Shown here piece after piece: positions 1 through 8,467 of a stretch of 64,000 nucleotides of DNA. Where the stretch lies: NCBI GenBank assembly GCA_021822495.1, contig JAKAQO010000003.1:19227-83226 (forward strand), in the 5' to 3' direction. Origin of the DNA: a bacterium (GTDB taxonomy: Bacteria > Elusimicrobiota > Elusimicrobia > UBA1565 > UBA9628). The notes beneath the pieces are model-generated. The model was given only the letters and a program-made list of their open reading frames with translations. It was not told the origin of the DNA and did no database searches. How positions within the stretch are numbered: position 1 is the first letter of the stretch; every line of letters begins with the position of its first letter. The translations under genes were made by a program, and so were the position numbers.

Positions 1-1
1 G

Positions 2-199
2 CATGGCGTTAACGCCGTCGTTGAAAAATACATGGGCGCCGTTGAGGATATCATTAACATTCCAAGGTTGCTTGGTTTATTCGCGCAACTTGTTAAGAAA
101 AACAAAGTCAAGCAGATCATGAATGAGATCGTTCTGCAAAGCCGCGTTGAATTTAATGTCGCCGAAGACGGAGAGGATGAGTTGGCTACTGACGAATAG
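2..199 (+). CDS. C-terminal end of an unidentified protein (truncated by the window edge)
   Basis: An open frame enters from the left edge and runs 65 codons to a TAG stop at 197-199. The visible peptide has a hydrophobic/amphipathic helix (around NIPRLLGLFAQLV), a lysine-rich stretch and a very acidic tail ending DGEDELATDE. I do not recognise a family. The stretch shares the lower GC of the two following genes and may belong with them. The frame choice rests on its being the only forward frame that stays open from base 2 to base 199. Confidence 0.5.
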   Translation, partial: HGVNAVVEKYMGAVEDIINIPRLLGLFAQLVKKNKVKQIMNEIVLQSRVEFNVAEDGEDELATDE

Positions 200-269
200 G
201 CTACGACAACCTGCGGACATGCATTCATACTCATGTGGTGTCAGAATTGCGGCTGAGGAAAATGTTTGT

Positions 270-467
270 ATGAAAAAATCTTCAATAAAAAATCTAGGAA
301 ATGTTTTAATGACAGCCTTGGCAAAATTAGATGAACGCGGGACTAACGATTCCGTTTCAAAAGCCATGAGTATAGTTTTCGCTACTCTTAACGCGATGTC
401 CGAAGGGCGTCTCCTAACGGCGGAAGAAGCATATAAAATGGGTAACCAACAAGATGTATGTGGATAG
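270..467 (+). CDS. Small hypothetical protein, 65 residues
   Basis: ATG at 270 is preceded by a GAGGAA ribosome site at 255-260, which favours it over upstream in-frame starts (the frame is open back to 123). The peptide begins MKKSSIKNLGNVLMTALAKL and looks mostly helical, with no signal peptide or membrane segment and no motif I recognise. It ends about 100 bases before the SIR2-like gene and shares its lower GC, so the two could be a small accessory pair, but nothing in the sequence proves a partnership. A longer ORF on the opposite strand over the same bases has no ribosome site and looks like a shadow. Confidence 0.45.
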   Translation: MKKSSIKNLGNVLMTALAKLDERGTNDSVSKAMSIVFATLNAMSEGRLLTAEEAYKMGNQQDVCG

Positions 468-563
468 AATTTTGAGGAACTCATTAATTTTTCCACTCTT
501 CCTTAAAAAAACCAGAGAATATCTCATGGCAAGATTGAAACTAGGAACTATGGAGGTGTCTGT

Positions 564-1556
564 ATGAGTGGTTCAGTCTTTGTCCTAGGCTCCGGTTTTT
601 CCAAGGAAGTTGCAGGGTATCCTACTTTACAAGAGCTCTCACTAGAGATTGGGAAATGGATTACCGAATGCAACGAGCCCGAAGCCAATTTCATAAAAAA
701 TAACGTTTCAAACGAAATCCAAAACAATCTAGAACATTTGCTGTCATATTTATGGATCGAACAACCATGGCACGACGTGATTGATCAAATCCGTGCCAAG
801 GCGGCTTATGTATTCGTAACACGACAGCTTCAAAATATATTCGCAAGTCGCAAGGTTCCTGATTTTAACGATTCACATCTCGCTCTCGCAAAATCCTGGG
901 ATAAAAGTAGAAGCATGTTGATTACGTTTAATTATGACACAGTTATTGAGAAATTAGCCCTACAATTAGGAAAAGTCGACTTGCTTAGCGATTTATATTG
1001 CGTAGCGGTTGCTCCGCTCCATTCGCGCAACCAGGGTTTTGGACACGGAACTATCATTAAACCCAAATTTCACCTCCTTAAACTGCATGGTTCTCTAAAT
1101 TGGTTTTACACAGGTGATGCCAGCTATGCAGGCCAGCCAATTTATTATACACACTCAAGCCAACTGCAACTTCCAGAAGAGCATCAAGACCTTGCGCCCA
1201 TTATCATTCCTCCTGTCATGGACAAAAACCGATTCTATTTTCATAACGCCCTTAAGCATCAATGGCGTTTGGCTAAAAAATCTATCCAAGAGGCAGAACA
1301 TGTATTTTTTATTGGATACTCCATCCCTTCAACAGATTTTTCAATCCAGTTTTTCCTTAAGGAAGCTTTTATGCAGAGCAAAGCCAAAGTCTTTGTGATT
1401 GTGAAAGAATCCGATAGCGAGCAAGCAAATGAAATTAAGGTGCGTTACGAAAAGATTTTTAAGGGCGGTTTAGTCCAATTTGAATTTAAAAATGCCACTA
1501 GCCCGTCACTTACATGGATTCAAGACAACCTAAACAAATTGAACATAAACAAATGA
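564..1556 (+). CDS. SIR2-like NAD-dependent protein (SIR2_2 type)
   Basis: 330-residue protein with the sirtuin-fold signatures of the stand-alone SIR2_2 family: GSGFS near residues 9-13 (NAD-binding loop), FNYD at 122-125, KLHGS with the catalytic-type His at about 175, and GYSIPSTD at 251-258. No zinc-binding cysteine quartet of true deacetylase sirtuins is present. Relatives with this domain often act as NAD-consuming effectors in anti-phage systems (established for the wider family; inferred here). The ATG follows a good GGAGGTG site at 553-559. The gene is visibly more AT-rich than its downstream neighbours, which suggests horizontal acquisition. Its stop overlaps the start of the lipoate ligase gene (ATGA), so the two could be co-translated although they look functionally unrelated. 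Confidence 0.8.
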   Translation: MSGSVFVLGSGFSKEVAGYPTLQELSLEIGKWITECNEPEANFIKNNVSNEIQNNLEHLLSYLWIEQPWHDVIDQIRAKAAYVFVTRQLQNIFASRKVPDFNDSHLALAKSWDKSRSMLITFNYDTVIEKLALQLGKVDLLSDLYCVAVAPLHSRNQGFGHGTIIKPKFHLLKLHGSLNWFYTGDASYAGQPIYYTHSSQLQLPEEHQDLAPIIIPPVMDKNRFYFHNALKHQWRLAKKSIQEAEHVFFIGYSIPSTDFSIQFFLKEAFMQSKAKVFVIVKESDSEQANEIKVRYEKIFKGGLVQFEFKNATSPSLTWIQDNLNKLNINK

Positions 1557-2287
1557 AACTTAGCGAAGACGAACTCTTGAAAAAACCCGCCGTGGAATTA
1601 GGGACTGTCCCCATTTCCCGGACGGGGCTCGACGTTTTTTCTCAAATGGCCTTGGACGAGGCCGCGCTTCTTTTTTCTCCCAAGGAAAGTCTGACTCTGC
1701 GCTTTTATTCGTGGTCGGGCCCGGCAGCGACCTTTGGGCGGCATCAATCTTTTCAATTTATCGAACAAGAGCTAAAGAAAACCGGAAAACCTCATCTTCC
1801 CTGCGCGCGGCGGATCACGGGCGGGGGTCTCGTCTTTCACGGAGAAGACATCACATTTTCCCTGACTTTCCCATGGAGCGATTTTACCCCTCCTTCTCAA
1901 ATTTATCAAAGGCTTCATTCTTTGATAGAACTTCAACTCGCCAAGGAAGGCATTTCTCTTAATTTAAAGACTGAATCTTCCGCATTGATGGGGCTCAACA
2001 AGGTCTGTTTTTCCACACCCGAAAAATCCGATCTGATAACCCCGGCGGGAAAGAAAATTTTAGGCGGGGCTCTCTGCCGGAAAAACAAACGCGGCCTCTA
2101 TCAAGGTTCGCTTGAGGCTTCTCTCATTTCTCTTTCCCCGCTTCAAATTGAACGAGCCATTAATGACGCCGTTTCGCTTTTTGGCGAGAAAGAACCGGAA
2201 AAAAAATTTGATTTTATCTCCACGGAAAAATTGCGATCTCTCGTCGAAAAATATCAGTCTGATGAATGGCGTCTTCGCGTTTCTTGA
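1553..2287 (+). CDS. lplA: Lipoate-protein ligase A family protein
   Basis: 244 residues with the biotin/lipoate protein ligase fold. Visible motifs are the conserved N-terminal MALDEA, YSWSGPAATFGRHQ, the substrate loop RRITGGGLVFHGEDI, and GKKILGGALCRKNKRGL, which holds the lysine expected to contact the acyl-adenylate. It would attach lipoate or octanoate to E2 or GcvH proteins. ATG 1553 forms an ATGA overlap with the SIR2-like gene. The first ~25 residues are not part of the normal fold and include GTVPIS, encoded by a copy of the palindromic repeat at 1600-1620, so the N-terminus has probably been remodelled by a repeat insertion. LipM/LipB-like roles cannot be excluded. The exact start is uncertain. 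Confidence 0.8.
   Translation: MKLSEDELLKKPAVELGTVPISRTGLDVFSQMALDEAALLFSPKESLTLRFYSWSGPAATFGRHQSFQFIEQELKKTGKPHLPCARRITGGGLVFHGEDITFSLTFPWSDFTPPSQIYQRLHSLIELQLAKEGISLNLKTESSALMGLNKVCFSTPEKSDLITPAGKKILGGALCRKNKRGLYQGSLEASLISLSPLQIERAINDAVSLFGEKEPEKKFDFISTEKLRSLVEKYQSDEWRLRVS
1600..1620. repeat. Palindromic repeat copy 1, inside lplA
   Basis: Core GGGACTGTCCCC at 1601-1612 followed by ATTTCCCG. It is in frame and encodes GTVPIS near the ligase N-terminus. The right flank ATTTCCCG matches the copy at 48461-48481, so these two form a subtype different from the A-tract/T-tract copies. Confidence 0.85.
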
Positions 2288-2305
2288 GGAAAATGGGAAA
2301 TTAAT

Positions 2306-2334
2306 TTGAATAAACTCTAAATATGTGCTATCAT
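2306..2334 (+). promoter_or_regulatory. Sigma70-type promoter of the rplU operon
   Basis: TTGAAT (2306-2311), 17-base spacer, TATCAT (2329-2334). The -10 ends 9 bases before the rplU ATG, so the transcript would begin about 2-3 bases before the start codon. No Shine-Dalgarno sequence is visible, in keeping with a nearly leaderless mRNA. Confidence 0.7.
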
Positions 2335-2343
2335 AATTAGGCT

Positions 2344-2649
2344 ATGTACGCGGTCATCGAAACAGGCGGTAAGCAGTATAAAGTTGAACCCGGGGAAGTG
2401 ATTCGGGTTGAGAAGCTCGATTTAGCTTCCGGAAGCGAAGTCAAGTGGAAAGCTCTTTGGGCTTCCAAAGGCGAAGACGCCCCTATCGCCGGCATTCCCG
2501 TGGCAATGGTCACGGCCGAGGTTCTCGCTCAGAAGAGAGCTTCTAAAATTTTAGTTTTCCGAAAGAAAACGAAAAAAGCCTATAAAAAGATGCGCGGGCA
2601 TCGCCAGTCCCTGACTGAAGTCAAAATTAAGGATATTTCTTTTAACTAA
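2344..2649 (+). CDS. rplU: 50S ribosomal protein L21
   Basis: 101 residues beginning [17 protein letters not shown], the classic L21 start, with the C-terminal KKMRGHRQ region that contacts 23S rRNA. Structural protein of the large ribosomal subunit. It is the first gene of rplU-rpmA-obg, a very widely conserved order, and has its own promoter 10 bases upstream. The next gene starts 1 base after its stop. Normal length, nothing unusual. Confidence 0.97.
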   Translation: MYAVIETGGKQYKVEPGEVIRVEKLDLASGSEVKWKALWASKGEDAPIAGIPVAMVTAEVLAQKRASKILVFRKKTKKAYKKMRGHRQSLTEVKIKDISFN

Positions 2650-2650
2650 T

Positions 2651-2899
2651 ATGGCTCATACCAAAGCGCAGGGTTCATCCTCCAACGGCCGCGATTCCAA
2701 TGGCCAGCGTCTCGGCGTTAAGAGATACGGCGGCGAGAAAGTTTTGGCGGGAATGGTCATTGTCAGGCAACGCGGAACTAAATTTTTGCCGGGCGAGAAT
2801 GTCGGACGCGGAAAAGACGACACCTTGTTCGCCAAAGCTTCGGGTTCCGTTCAATTCGAGTGGGCCTACAAAGACAAGAAACGCGTCAGCGTCCGCTAA
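2651..2899 (+). CDS. rpmA: 50S ribosomal protein L27
   Basis: 82 residues starting [21 protein letters not shown], with the conserved basic N-terminal arm that reaches the peptidyl-transferase centre and the [10 protein letters not shown] and RQRGTKF motifs. The arm starts directly at Ala2; there is no Firmicutes-type cleavable N-terminal extension. It lies between rplU and obg in the usual order, 33 bases before obg. Confidence 0.97.
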   Translation: MAHTKAQGSSSNGRDSNGQRLGVKRYGGEKVLAGMVIVRQRGTKFLPGENVGRGKDDTLFAKASGSVQFEWAYKDKKRVSVR

Positions 2900-2932
2900 G
2901 TCTTTTTATCTTTTCCTTTCTTAGTTTCCCGC

Positions 2933-4252
2933 ATGAATTTTATTGATAGAGTTCGTCTTTTTCTTGAAGCCGGATGCGGTGGAGATGGATGTTTGGCTTT
3001 CCGCCGAGAAAAATACGTCGCCTATGGCGGCCCCATCGGGGGCGACGGAGGAAACGGTGGAGACATCCTCCTTAAAGCGAGTCTGAGACTCACGACTCTC
3101 TATGATTTAACCCGTCAGGCCCACATCCGCGGAGTTCCCGGCGGACATGGAAAGGGAAGTAATAAAGCGGGCAAAGACGGATATCCAATCACCATTGAGG
3201 TTCCGGTGGGGACCCTGGTCTACAAAGACAAGGTTCTCGTCGCCGATTTAAACGCCCCCGAAAAAACCTATCTCGCGGCCAAAGGCGGCCGTGGCGGAAG
3301 AGGCAATCTTTCTTTTAAAACTCAATGGATCACGGCTCCACGTATCAGGGAAAAAGGCGCGCCCGGAGAAAACGCCCATTTAGAACTGGAGCTTAAGCTT
3401 TTGGCCGATGTGGGCCTTGTCGGCTTTCCAAACGCGGGAAAATCCAGCCTGCTCGCCCATTTATCCAAGGCGCGCCCAAAAATCGCGGACTACCCTTTTA
3501 CGACCCTCTCCCCCAATTTAGGGGTTGTCGTCCACAAAGGCATTTCTTTTGTTTTAGCTGATATTCCCGGCCTCATCGAAGGCGCGCATGAAGGCAAGGG
3601 TTTGGGATTTGATTTTCTAAGGCATATCGAGCGAACGAGAGTTCTTGTCCATATGGTAGACCCCCAGGGTTTCAACTCTCATTCTCCAACGGAAAGCATT
3701 ACCCTCATTGAAAAAGAATTAAATTCTTATTCTCCCGCGCTCAAGAAAAAGCCGCGCCTTTTAGCGCTCAATAAAATGGATATTCCTGAATCCGCGGAAG
3801 CCTTAAAGAAAATCAAGAAAAAATTTTCCAAGCGCGAGATTTTTCCTATTTCGGCCGCGACGGGAGAAGGCCTAAAACCTCTTTTGGATTCAATCATCAA
3901 AATACTTTCAAAAACTCCCCCTCCGGTTTTCAAAACGGAAGAAGACTCGGAAACAAGACTTGAAATCAAAAAAGGTTTTGAAGTCGAGTCCCTGGGAAAC
4001 GGAGTTTTTAATCTCAAGGGCGCTTCTATCGAGCGCGCGGCCGCCATGCTAGACTTCGGTCTTCCCGAATCCGTCATGCGCTTTCAGGCCATGCTGAAAA
4101 GAATCGGGGTCGACCGCGCCCTTAGAGCGGCTCATATTCGGGAAGGAAACGAAGTCCGTTGCGGGGAAGTGTCTTTTGAATGGAGCGGCGAAACTCAAAA
4201 ACCTCTTCCCAAACTCTCGCGCGATAGGCCAACGAGACTTGGCATTTACTAA
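2933..4252 (+). CDS. obg: GTPase Obg/CgtA
   Basis: 439 residues. The N-terminal Obg glycine-rich fold (about 1-155; GGPIGGDGGNGGDI) is followed by a GTPase domain with the P-loop GFPNAGKSS, DIPG (G3), NKMD (G4) and SAATGEG (G5), and then an OCT-type C-terminal domain. This GTPase works in late 50S assembly and stress/growth control. It is the third gene of the rplU-rpmA-obg operon. Its TAA stop overlaps the ATG of hpnC (TAATG), so hopanoid/squalene genes are translationally coupled to a ribosome-assembly operon, an unusual continuation. Confidence 0.96.
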   Translation: MNFIDRVRLFLEAGCGGDGCLAFRREKYVAYGGPIGGDGGNGGDILLKASLRLTTLYDLTRQAHIRGVPGGHGKGSNKAGKDGYPITIEVPVGTLVYKDKVLVADLNAPEKTYLAAKGGRGGRGNLSFKTQWITAPRIREKGAPGENAHLELELKLLADVGLVGFPNAGKSSLLAHLSKARPKIADYPFTTLSPNLGVVVHKGISFVLADIPGLIEGAHEGKGLGFDFLRHIERTRVLVHMVDPQGFNSHSPTESITLIEKELNSYSPALKKKPRLLALNKMDIPESAEALKKIKKKFSKREIFPISAATGEGLKPLLDSIIKILSKTPPPVFKTEEDSETRLEIKKGFEVESLGNGVFNLKGASIERAAAMLDFGLPESVMRFQAMLKRIGVDRALRAAHIREGNEVRCGEVSFEWSGETQKPLPKLSRDRPTRLGIY

Positions 4253-5136
4253 TGGCTCAAACTCTCAAAGCTTACCAAGCCCGGCAGGAAAACCCGAAAG
4301 ACATCTCCGCCGCTTACGCCTTTTGCTTTGACTTAGCCGCGTCTCATTATGAAAATTTTCCGGTCGCCTCGAGTCTTATTTCATCTAAGCTTAGAAAACA
4401 CGTCGCTTGCCTCTACGCCTTTGCGCGCATCGCGGATGATTTTTCAGATGAGCCAGAATACGAGGGCGTGAGGCGGGAAAGGCTTCTGGAATGGCGGGAA
4501 AACTTGAGAAGCCTCAATCAAAAAACTCCCACTCATCCGGTTTTTATCGCCCTGAAAGAGACGCTCAAAGACCTTCATCTCCCCCTTCAACCTTTCGATG
4601 ATTTATTGGACGCTTTTCTCCAGGACACCGTCAAAAACCGCTATCAAAATTTTGACGAGGTATTGGATTATTGCCGGCGTTCCGCCAACCCCGTTGGGCG
4701 GATTGTCTTGATGATTCACGGCTACCGAGACGAAGAACTGTTTAAACTCTCCGACTCCATCTGCACCGGCCTTCAATTGGCTAATTTTTGGCAGGATATT
4801 TCAGTTGACCTCAAGAAAGACCGCATCTACATTCCGCAGGAAGACTTCGCCCGTTTTTCTTACTCGGAAGCGGATTTAAGAATGGGAGTCGTCAATGAAA
4901 GATTCCGAGATTTGATGAAATTTGAAATCTCAAGAGTCTGTCAAATTTTTGAACAAGGTCAGAGTCTCCCCCAAAAACTTTCCTGGCCCCTGTCCTGGGA
5001 AATTCGCCTGACTCTCCTCGGCGGCCGACAGATTCTAAAGAAAGTTAGAAAACAAAATTATAATACGCTCAAAGCCCGTCCCAGCTTAAGCAAATGGGAT
5101 TGGATTCCGCTTTTGTTGCGCGCTGTTTTAAGATGA
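4252..5136 (+). CDS. hpnC: Hydroxysqualene synthase HpnC
   Basis: 294-residue squalene/phytoene synthase fold protein. The two Asp-rich motifs are DDFSD at about 62-66 and the WQDISVDLKKDRIYIP segment, both used for Mg-diphosphate binding. The N-terminal ISAAYAFCFDLAASHYENFPVAS is typical of HpnC rather than HpnD. In the three-enzyme route HpnD makes presqualene diphosphate, HpnC converts it to hydroxysqualene and HpnE reduces this to squalene (established for this family). Directly followed by hpnD with an ATGA overlap and by hpnE, which firmly fixes the assignment. Confidence 0.92.
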   Translation: MAQTLKAYQARQENPKDISAAYAFCFDLAASHYENFPVASSLISSKLRKHVACLYAFARIADDFSDEPEYEGVRRERLLEWRENLRSLNQKTPTHPVFIALKETLKDLHLPLQPFDDLLDAFLQDTVKNRYQNFDEVLDYCRRSANPVGRIVLMIHGYRDEELFKLSDSICTGLQLANFWQDISVDLKKDRIYIPQEDFARFSYSEADLRMGVVNERFRDLMKFEISRVCQIFEQGQSLPQKLSWPLSWEIRLTLLGGRQILKKVRKQNYNTLKARPSLSKWDWIPLLLRAVLR

Positions 5137-5993
5137 CCATTGAGAGTTCTCCTAAAGAAACCCACCCCCAGTCGGAAAAAAACTCTAACTTCTTTTTAGG
5201 CTTTCTTTTTCTCTCCCCTCTCCAGCGCCAAGCCTTGTCCGCGGTCTACGCCTATTGCAGAATGATTGATGATCTGGTGGATGACGCCGGGAAAACCGAA
5301 AAAGAAGCTAGACAAGGCCTTGATTTTTGGCGGGAAGAAGTCGAGAGAATTTTCTCGGGACAAGGAACTCTCCCCCTTTCGCGGGAAATCGAAAAAACTC
5401 TTAATCACTTTCCCCTCCCCAAGGAGGCTTTCTTTGAAATGATCCGCGGATGCGAAATGGATCTTAATAAAACCCATTATCAAACCTTCTCCGACCTGGA
5501 ACCTTATCTTAAAGGCGTCGCGGTTTCGGTCGGGCAAATGTCCGTTGAAATTTTCGGACATAAGCATACGCCGCCAGAGAAAATGCGGGAATTCGTGGAT
5601 TCTTTCGGCTACGCCTTTCAGATGACCAACATCCTAAGAGACGTGGGGGACGATTTAAGCCTTGGGCGCATCTATATTCCCGAAAGCGAAATGGAAAAAG
5701 CGGGATACAGCCGCGAAAAACTTTTAAAGAGAGAACACAACGCGGCCTTTCGACTCTTGATGCAGGGGCTCTGGCAAAAAACCAAGGGTTTTTACCGCCA
5801 GGGAAGAAACGCCCTTGATTTTAGAGACCGCGCAACTCTCATGCCGGCGGAAATCATGGCCCACGTCTATGAAGGAATTCTGGATGAAATTCGACAAAGA
5901 GATTTTCACGTTTTCTTTTCCAAAACAAAAATATCTCCGTTTAAAAAACTAAGACTGGCGTTTAAGGCTTGGCTTTATTGTCATGGATTTTGA
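5133..5993 (+). CDS. hpnD: Presqualene diphosphate synthase HpnD
   Basis: 286 residues from ATG 5133, which overlaps the hpnC stop as ATGA and is preferred to the upstream in-frame ATG at 5094. Asp-rich motifs YCRMIDDLVDDAG and NILRDVGDDLSLGRIYIP mark the trans-prenyltransferase site that condenses two farnesyl diphosphates. Length and motifs fit HpnD. Its 3' end overlaps hpnE by 11 bases, so the three genes are tightly coupled. Confidence 0.92.
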   Translation: MTIESSPKETHPQSEKNSNFFLGFLFLSPLQRQALSAVYAYCRMIDDLVDDAGKTEKEARQGLDFWREEVERIFSGQGTLPLSREIEKTLNHFPLPKEAFFEMIRGCEMDLNKTHYQTFSDLEPYLKGVAVSVGQMSVEIFGHKHTPPEKMREFVDSFGYAFQMTNILRDVGDDLSLGRIYIPESEMEKAGYSREKLLKREHNAAFRLLMQGLWQKTKGFYRQGRNALDFRDRATLMPAEIMAHVYEGILDEIRQRDFHVFFSKTKISPFKKLRLAFKAWLYCHGF

Positions 5994-7317
5994 CGTTTTA
6001 GTCGTCGGCGGCGGCTTTGCCGGCCTTTCCGCCGCGACTTCGCTCGCCCAACAGGGAAAGAAAGTTCTCGTTCTTGAAAAAAAGCCGCATCTCGGAGGAC
6101 GGGCCTACTCTTTTACCGATCCTAAAACCGGGCATGAAATCGACAATGGTCAACATTTATTTATCGGGGCCTATGTTGAGACGAGAAAATTTTTATCCCG
6201 CATCGGTTCCAGTTCGCTTTTGCGCTTTTCCGATCAACTCAAACTCCATTTTAGAGATTCTTCCGGGAAAGAAGACCTGTTGTCCGCGCCGCGATTACTT
6301 TCCTCTCCGCTTGATTTTAGCTGGGGAGTCTTAAACCTTAAAGGGCTCTCTCTCAAAGAAAAAATCGCGGTTTCAAGAGTCGTCCAAGAAGTCAAAAAGT
6401 TCAAAGCCGATAAAAATTATGCCGCGCAAATCGAGCCTCTGACTATTCGCCAATGGCTTGACAAACTGGGTCAAACGCCCAATGTTCAGGAAAGATTGTG
6501 GGAACCATTGGCCATCGGAATTCTCAATGAAAACGCCAAAATCGCCTCGGCCTTGGGGCTCCTTCAAGCCTTGGAAAAAATATTAAGTAAAACCCCGATT
6601 GATGCCGCTAAAACTGGCTATTCCAAAGTGGGCTTAAGTTCCCTCTACACCCGGCAAGCCTCAAGCTATCTTCAAAAGCATAGTGGAGCCGTTCTCTATT
6701 CCTCTAAAATCCAATCTCTCATTTATGAAAATGAGCGCGTTTGTGGAGTAAATCTGGAAGACGGGCGCCAATTTCGCGCATCCTATGTTTTACTCACGCT
6801 CCCGCCTTGGGACCTTAAGCGCCTTAATATTCCCGAGCGGATACAAAAAAATCTTCAAGCGTTTTCGACTTCTCCCATTATCGGTCTTTCTCTATGGCTG
6901 GACCGGTCCATCACTGAGAACGAAACGACAGGGCTTATTCAAACCCGTTTTCATTGGGCCTTTAACAAAAACAGCATTTGGAATATCCCGGGGCCCGGCC
7001 AATATCTGTCTTTGGTCATCAGCGCCGCCCATGATGAACTCAAAAAAGAACCGCAAGAAATTCTCGAAATCGCGAAAAAAGAACTCCTTGTTTTTCCTGA
7101 ATTTAAAAAAGCTAAAATGATTCATTGGCGGCTCATTAAAGAGCCCTTTGCGACGCCGTCTCCAAAACCTGGCCTTGAAGAAATGCGGCCATTTCCCGGA
7201 GAGGTCTCGCCCGGACTCTTTCTCGCTGGAGACTGGACCAGAACAGGGCTTCCAGCGACCATTGAGAGCGCGGTCTTGAGCGGACATAAAGCCGCGGAAG
7301 CCGTTTTTAACGAATGA
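5983..7317 (+). CDS. hpnE: Hydroxysqualene dehydroxylase HpnE (FAD-dependent)
   Basis: 444-residue flavoprotein of the amine-oxidase/phytoene-desaturase fold. The Rossmann dinucleotide motif VVGGGFAGLSAA is at the N-terminus, followed by LEKKPHLGGRAYSF and a C-terminal FLAGDWTRTGLPATIESAV FAD-binding signature. It completes squalene formation from hydroxysqualene. Overlaps hpnD. No squalene-hopene cyclase (shc) or other hpn gene lies in the window, so the end product (hopanoid, sterol-like or free squalene) cannot be told here. Confidence 0.92.
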   Translation: MDFDVLVVGGGFAGLSAATSLAQQGKKVLVLEKKPHLGGRAYSFTDPKTGHEIDNGQHLFIGAYVETRKFLSRIGSSSLLRFSDQLKLHFRDSSGKEDLLSAPRLLSSPLDFSWGVLNLKGLSLKEKIAVSRVVQEVKKFKADKNYAAQIEPLTIRQWLDKLGQTPNVQERLWEPLAIGILNENAKIASALGLLQALEKILSKTPIDAAKTGYSKVGLSSLYTRQASSYLQKHSGAVLYSSKIQSLIYENERVCGVNLEDGRQFRASYVLLTLPPWDLKRLNIPERIQKNLQAFSTSPIIGLSLWLDRSITENETTGLIQTRFHWAFNKNSIWNIPGPGQYLSLVISAAHDELKKEPQEILEIAKKELLVFPEFKKAKMIHWRLIKEPFATPSPKPGLEEMRPFPGEVSPGLFLAGDWTRTGLPATIESAVLSGHKAAEAVFNE

Positions 7318-7335
7318 ATTAAGGAGAATGAGACC

Positions 7336-7899
7336 ATGTTAAAATCCGACCGCTGGATTAGAAAGATGTGCCTTGAAACTAAGATGATCGACCCTTTCCT
7401 CGACAAGCAAGAAGGGGAAGGAAAAATTTCCTACGGCCTTTCTTCCTACGGATATGACATCCGCCTGGCGGATGAATATAAAATTTTTACCAACGTTTTT
7501 GGCGCGGTCGTTGATCCCAAGAATTTTGATCCCAAATCCTTCGTCGACTATAAAGGCCCGGAATGTATCGTGCCTCCCAATTCATTCGCCTTGGCGCGCT
7601 CGGTCGAGCGTTTTAAAATTCCAAGAAATGTTCTGGCTATTTGTCTTGGGAAAAGCACTTTCGCCCGTTGCGGCATCATCGTCAACGTCACGCCGCTTGA
7701 GCCAACCTGGGAAGGCTATTTAACTATTGAAATTTCAAACACGACTCCGCTTCCGGCCAAGGTCTATTCCGGAGAAGGAATCGCGCAACTTTTGTTCTTA
7801 GAATCAGATGAGGTTTGCGAAATCAGCTATGCCGACAGGAAAGGCAAATATCAGTCTCAAACCGGCGTCGTGGTCCCAAGGATTCTTTCAAAAGCCTAA
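7336..7899 (+). CDS. dcd: dCTP deaminase
   Basis: 187 residues with the dUTPase/Dcd fold: [13 protein letters not shown], the nucleotide-binding [10 protein letters not shown], and the catalytic region [17 protein letters not shown], ending with QTGVVVPR. It deaminates dCTP to dUTP for dTMP synthesis; the bifunctional dUTP-forming variant cannot be excluded from sequence alone. ATG 7336 follows an AAGGAG site at 7320-7325. A hairpin overlapping its stop codon probably ends this operon. Confidence 0.93.
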   Translation: MLKSDRWIRKMCLETKMIDPFLDKQEGEGKISYGLSSYGYDIRLADEYKIFTNVFGAVVDPKNFDPKSFVDYKGPECIVPPNSFALARSVERFKIPRNVLAICLGKSTFARCGIIVNVTPLEPTWEGYLTIEISNTTPLPAKVYSGEGIAQLLFLESDEVCEISYADRKGKYQSQTGVVVPRILSKA

Positions 7900-8467
7900 A
7901 AAGGCTTTTGTTTTAAGTTTATTCCTGACCGCCTTGGGGCCATCGCTTTTGTGCCGCGCTGAGAAATCCGCGCCGCCTTTAGAGAATAGCGCCGCGGCGC
8001 CCAATCCCCTTAAGGAATTAAAACAAAGGCAAATTATCTCTCCCGACGCCGAGGACTACACCGAAGAAGACCTTCAAACCCTCGTTCGGATGAAAAAGGC
8101 GGAAGCTCTCGGCGCCATTGATTTTTTAACCCGCAAATTAAAAAACATTCAGGCTTTCACTGTTCAAAAGCGTGGAGACCTCAATTCCCCCATCGAACTC
8201 AACAAAGCGGGTTTTGAGAAATACCTCTTTTTTCTCTCTCAGAAAGCGATTGGCTATTTTGCCCTGCGCCATGTCGAAGCCAAAGAGGTTTTTAATCTCA
8301 CTGATATGCGCGACCGAAAAATTTTCGATAAGAACGGACTTCTAACTCTTCCGGGAGAGAATCTTTTCAACAATATTCTTGAGAAGAAACATGTTCAATG
8401 GAAATTGAACGGAAAGACCATGGCCAATTACAGAATTAAAAAGGAAGCTTCGCCTAAAAGCCCATGA
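7808..8467 (+). CDS. Hypothetical secreted protein
   Basis: Frame of up to 219 residues overlapping the 3' end of dcd. A signal peptide ([20 protein letters not shown]) begins about 32 residues in, so the true start is unclear: ATG 7808 or ATG 7829 would give an unusually long n-region, and no ATG, GTG or TTG sits right before the signal. The mature part is Lys/Glu-rich and partly helical with no recognised domain. Its stop overlaps the next gene as ATGA, so the pair is translationally coupled. Confidence 0.55.
   Translation: MRFAKSAMPTGKANISLKPASWSQGFFQKPKKAFVLSLFLTALGPSLLCRAEKSAPPLENSAAAPNPLKELKQRQIISPDAEDYTEEDLQTLVRMKKAEALGAIDFLTRKLKNIQAFTVQKRGDLNSPIELNKAGFEKYLFFLSQKAIGYFALRHVEAKEVFNLTDMRDRKIFDKNGLLTLPGENLFNNILEKKHVQWKLNGKTMANYRIKKEASPKSP
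7890..7914 (+). terminator. Probable rho-independent terminator over the dcd stop codon
   Basis: AAAAGCC (7890-7896), a 6-base loop, GGCTTTT (7903-7909), then G and TTTT. The stem includes the last codons and the stop of dcd. It also lies inside the reading frame of the following ORF, so expression of that ORF may depend on read-through. Confidence 0.55.

Noticed and set aside
77..496. 139-residue ORF on the minus strand at the left edge
   Set aside because: No ribosome site, no domain, and it lies opposite two forward ORFs of which one has a good ribosome site. Treated as a shadow.
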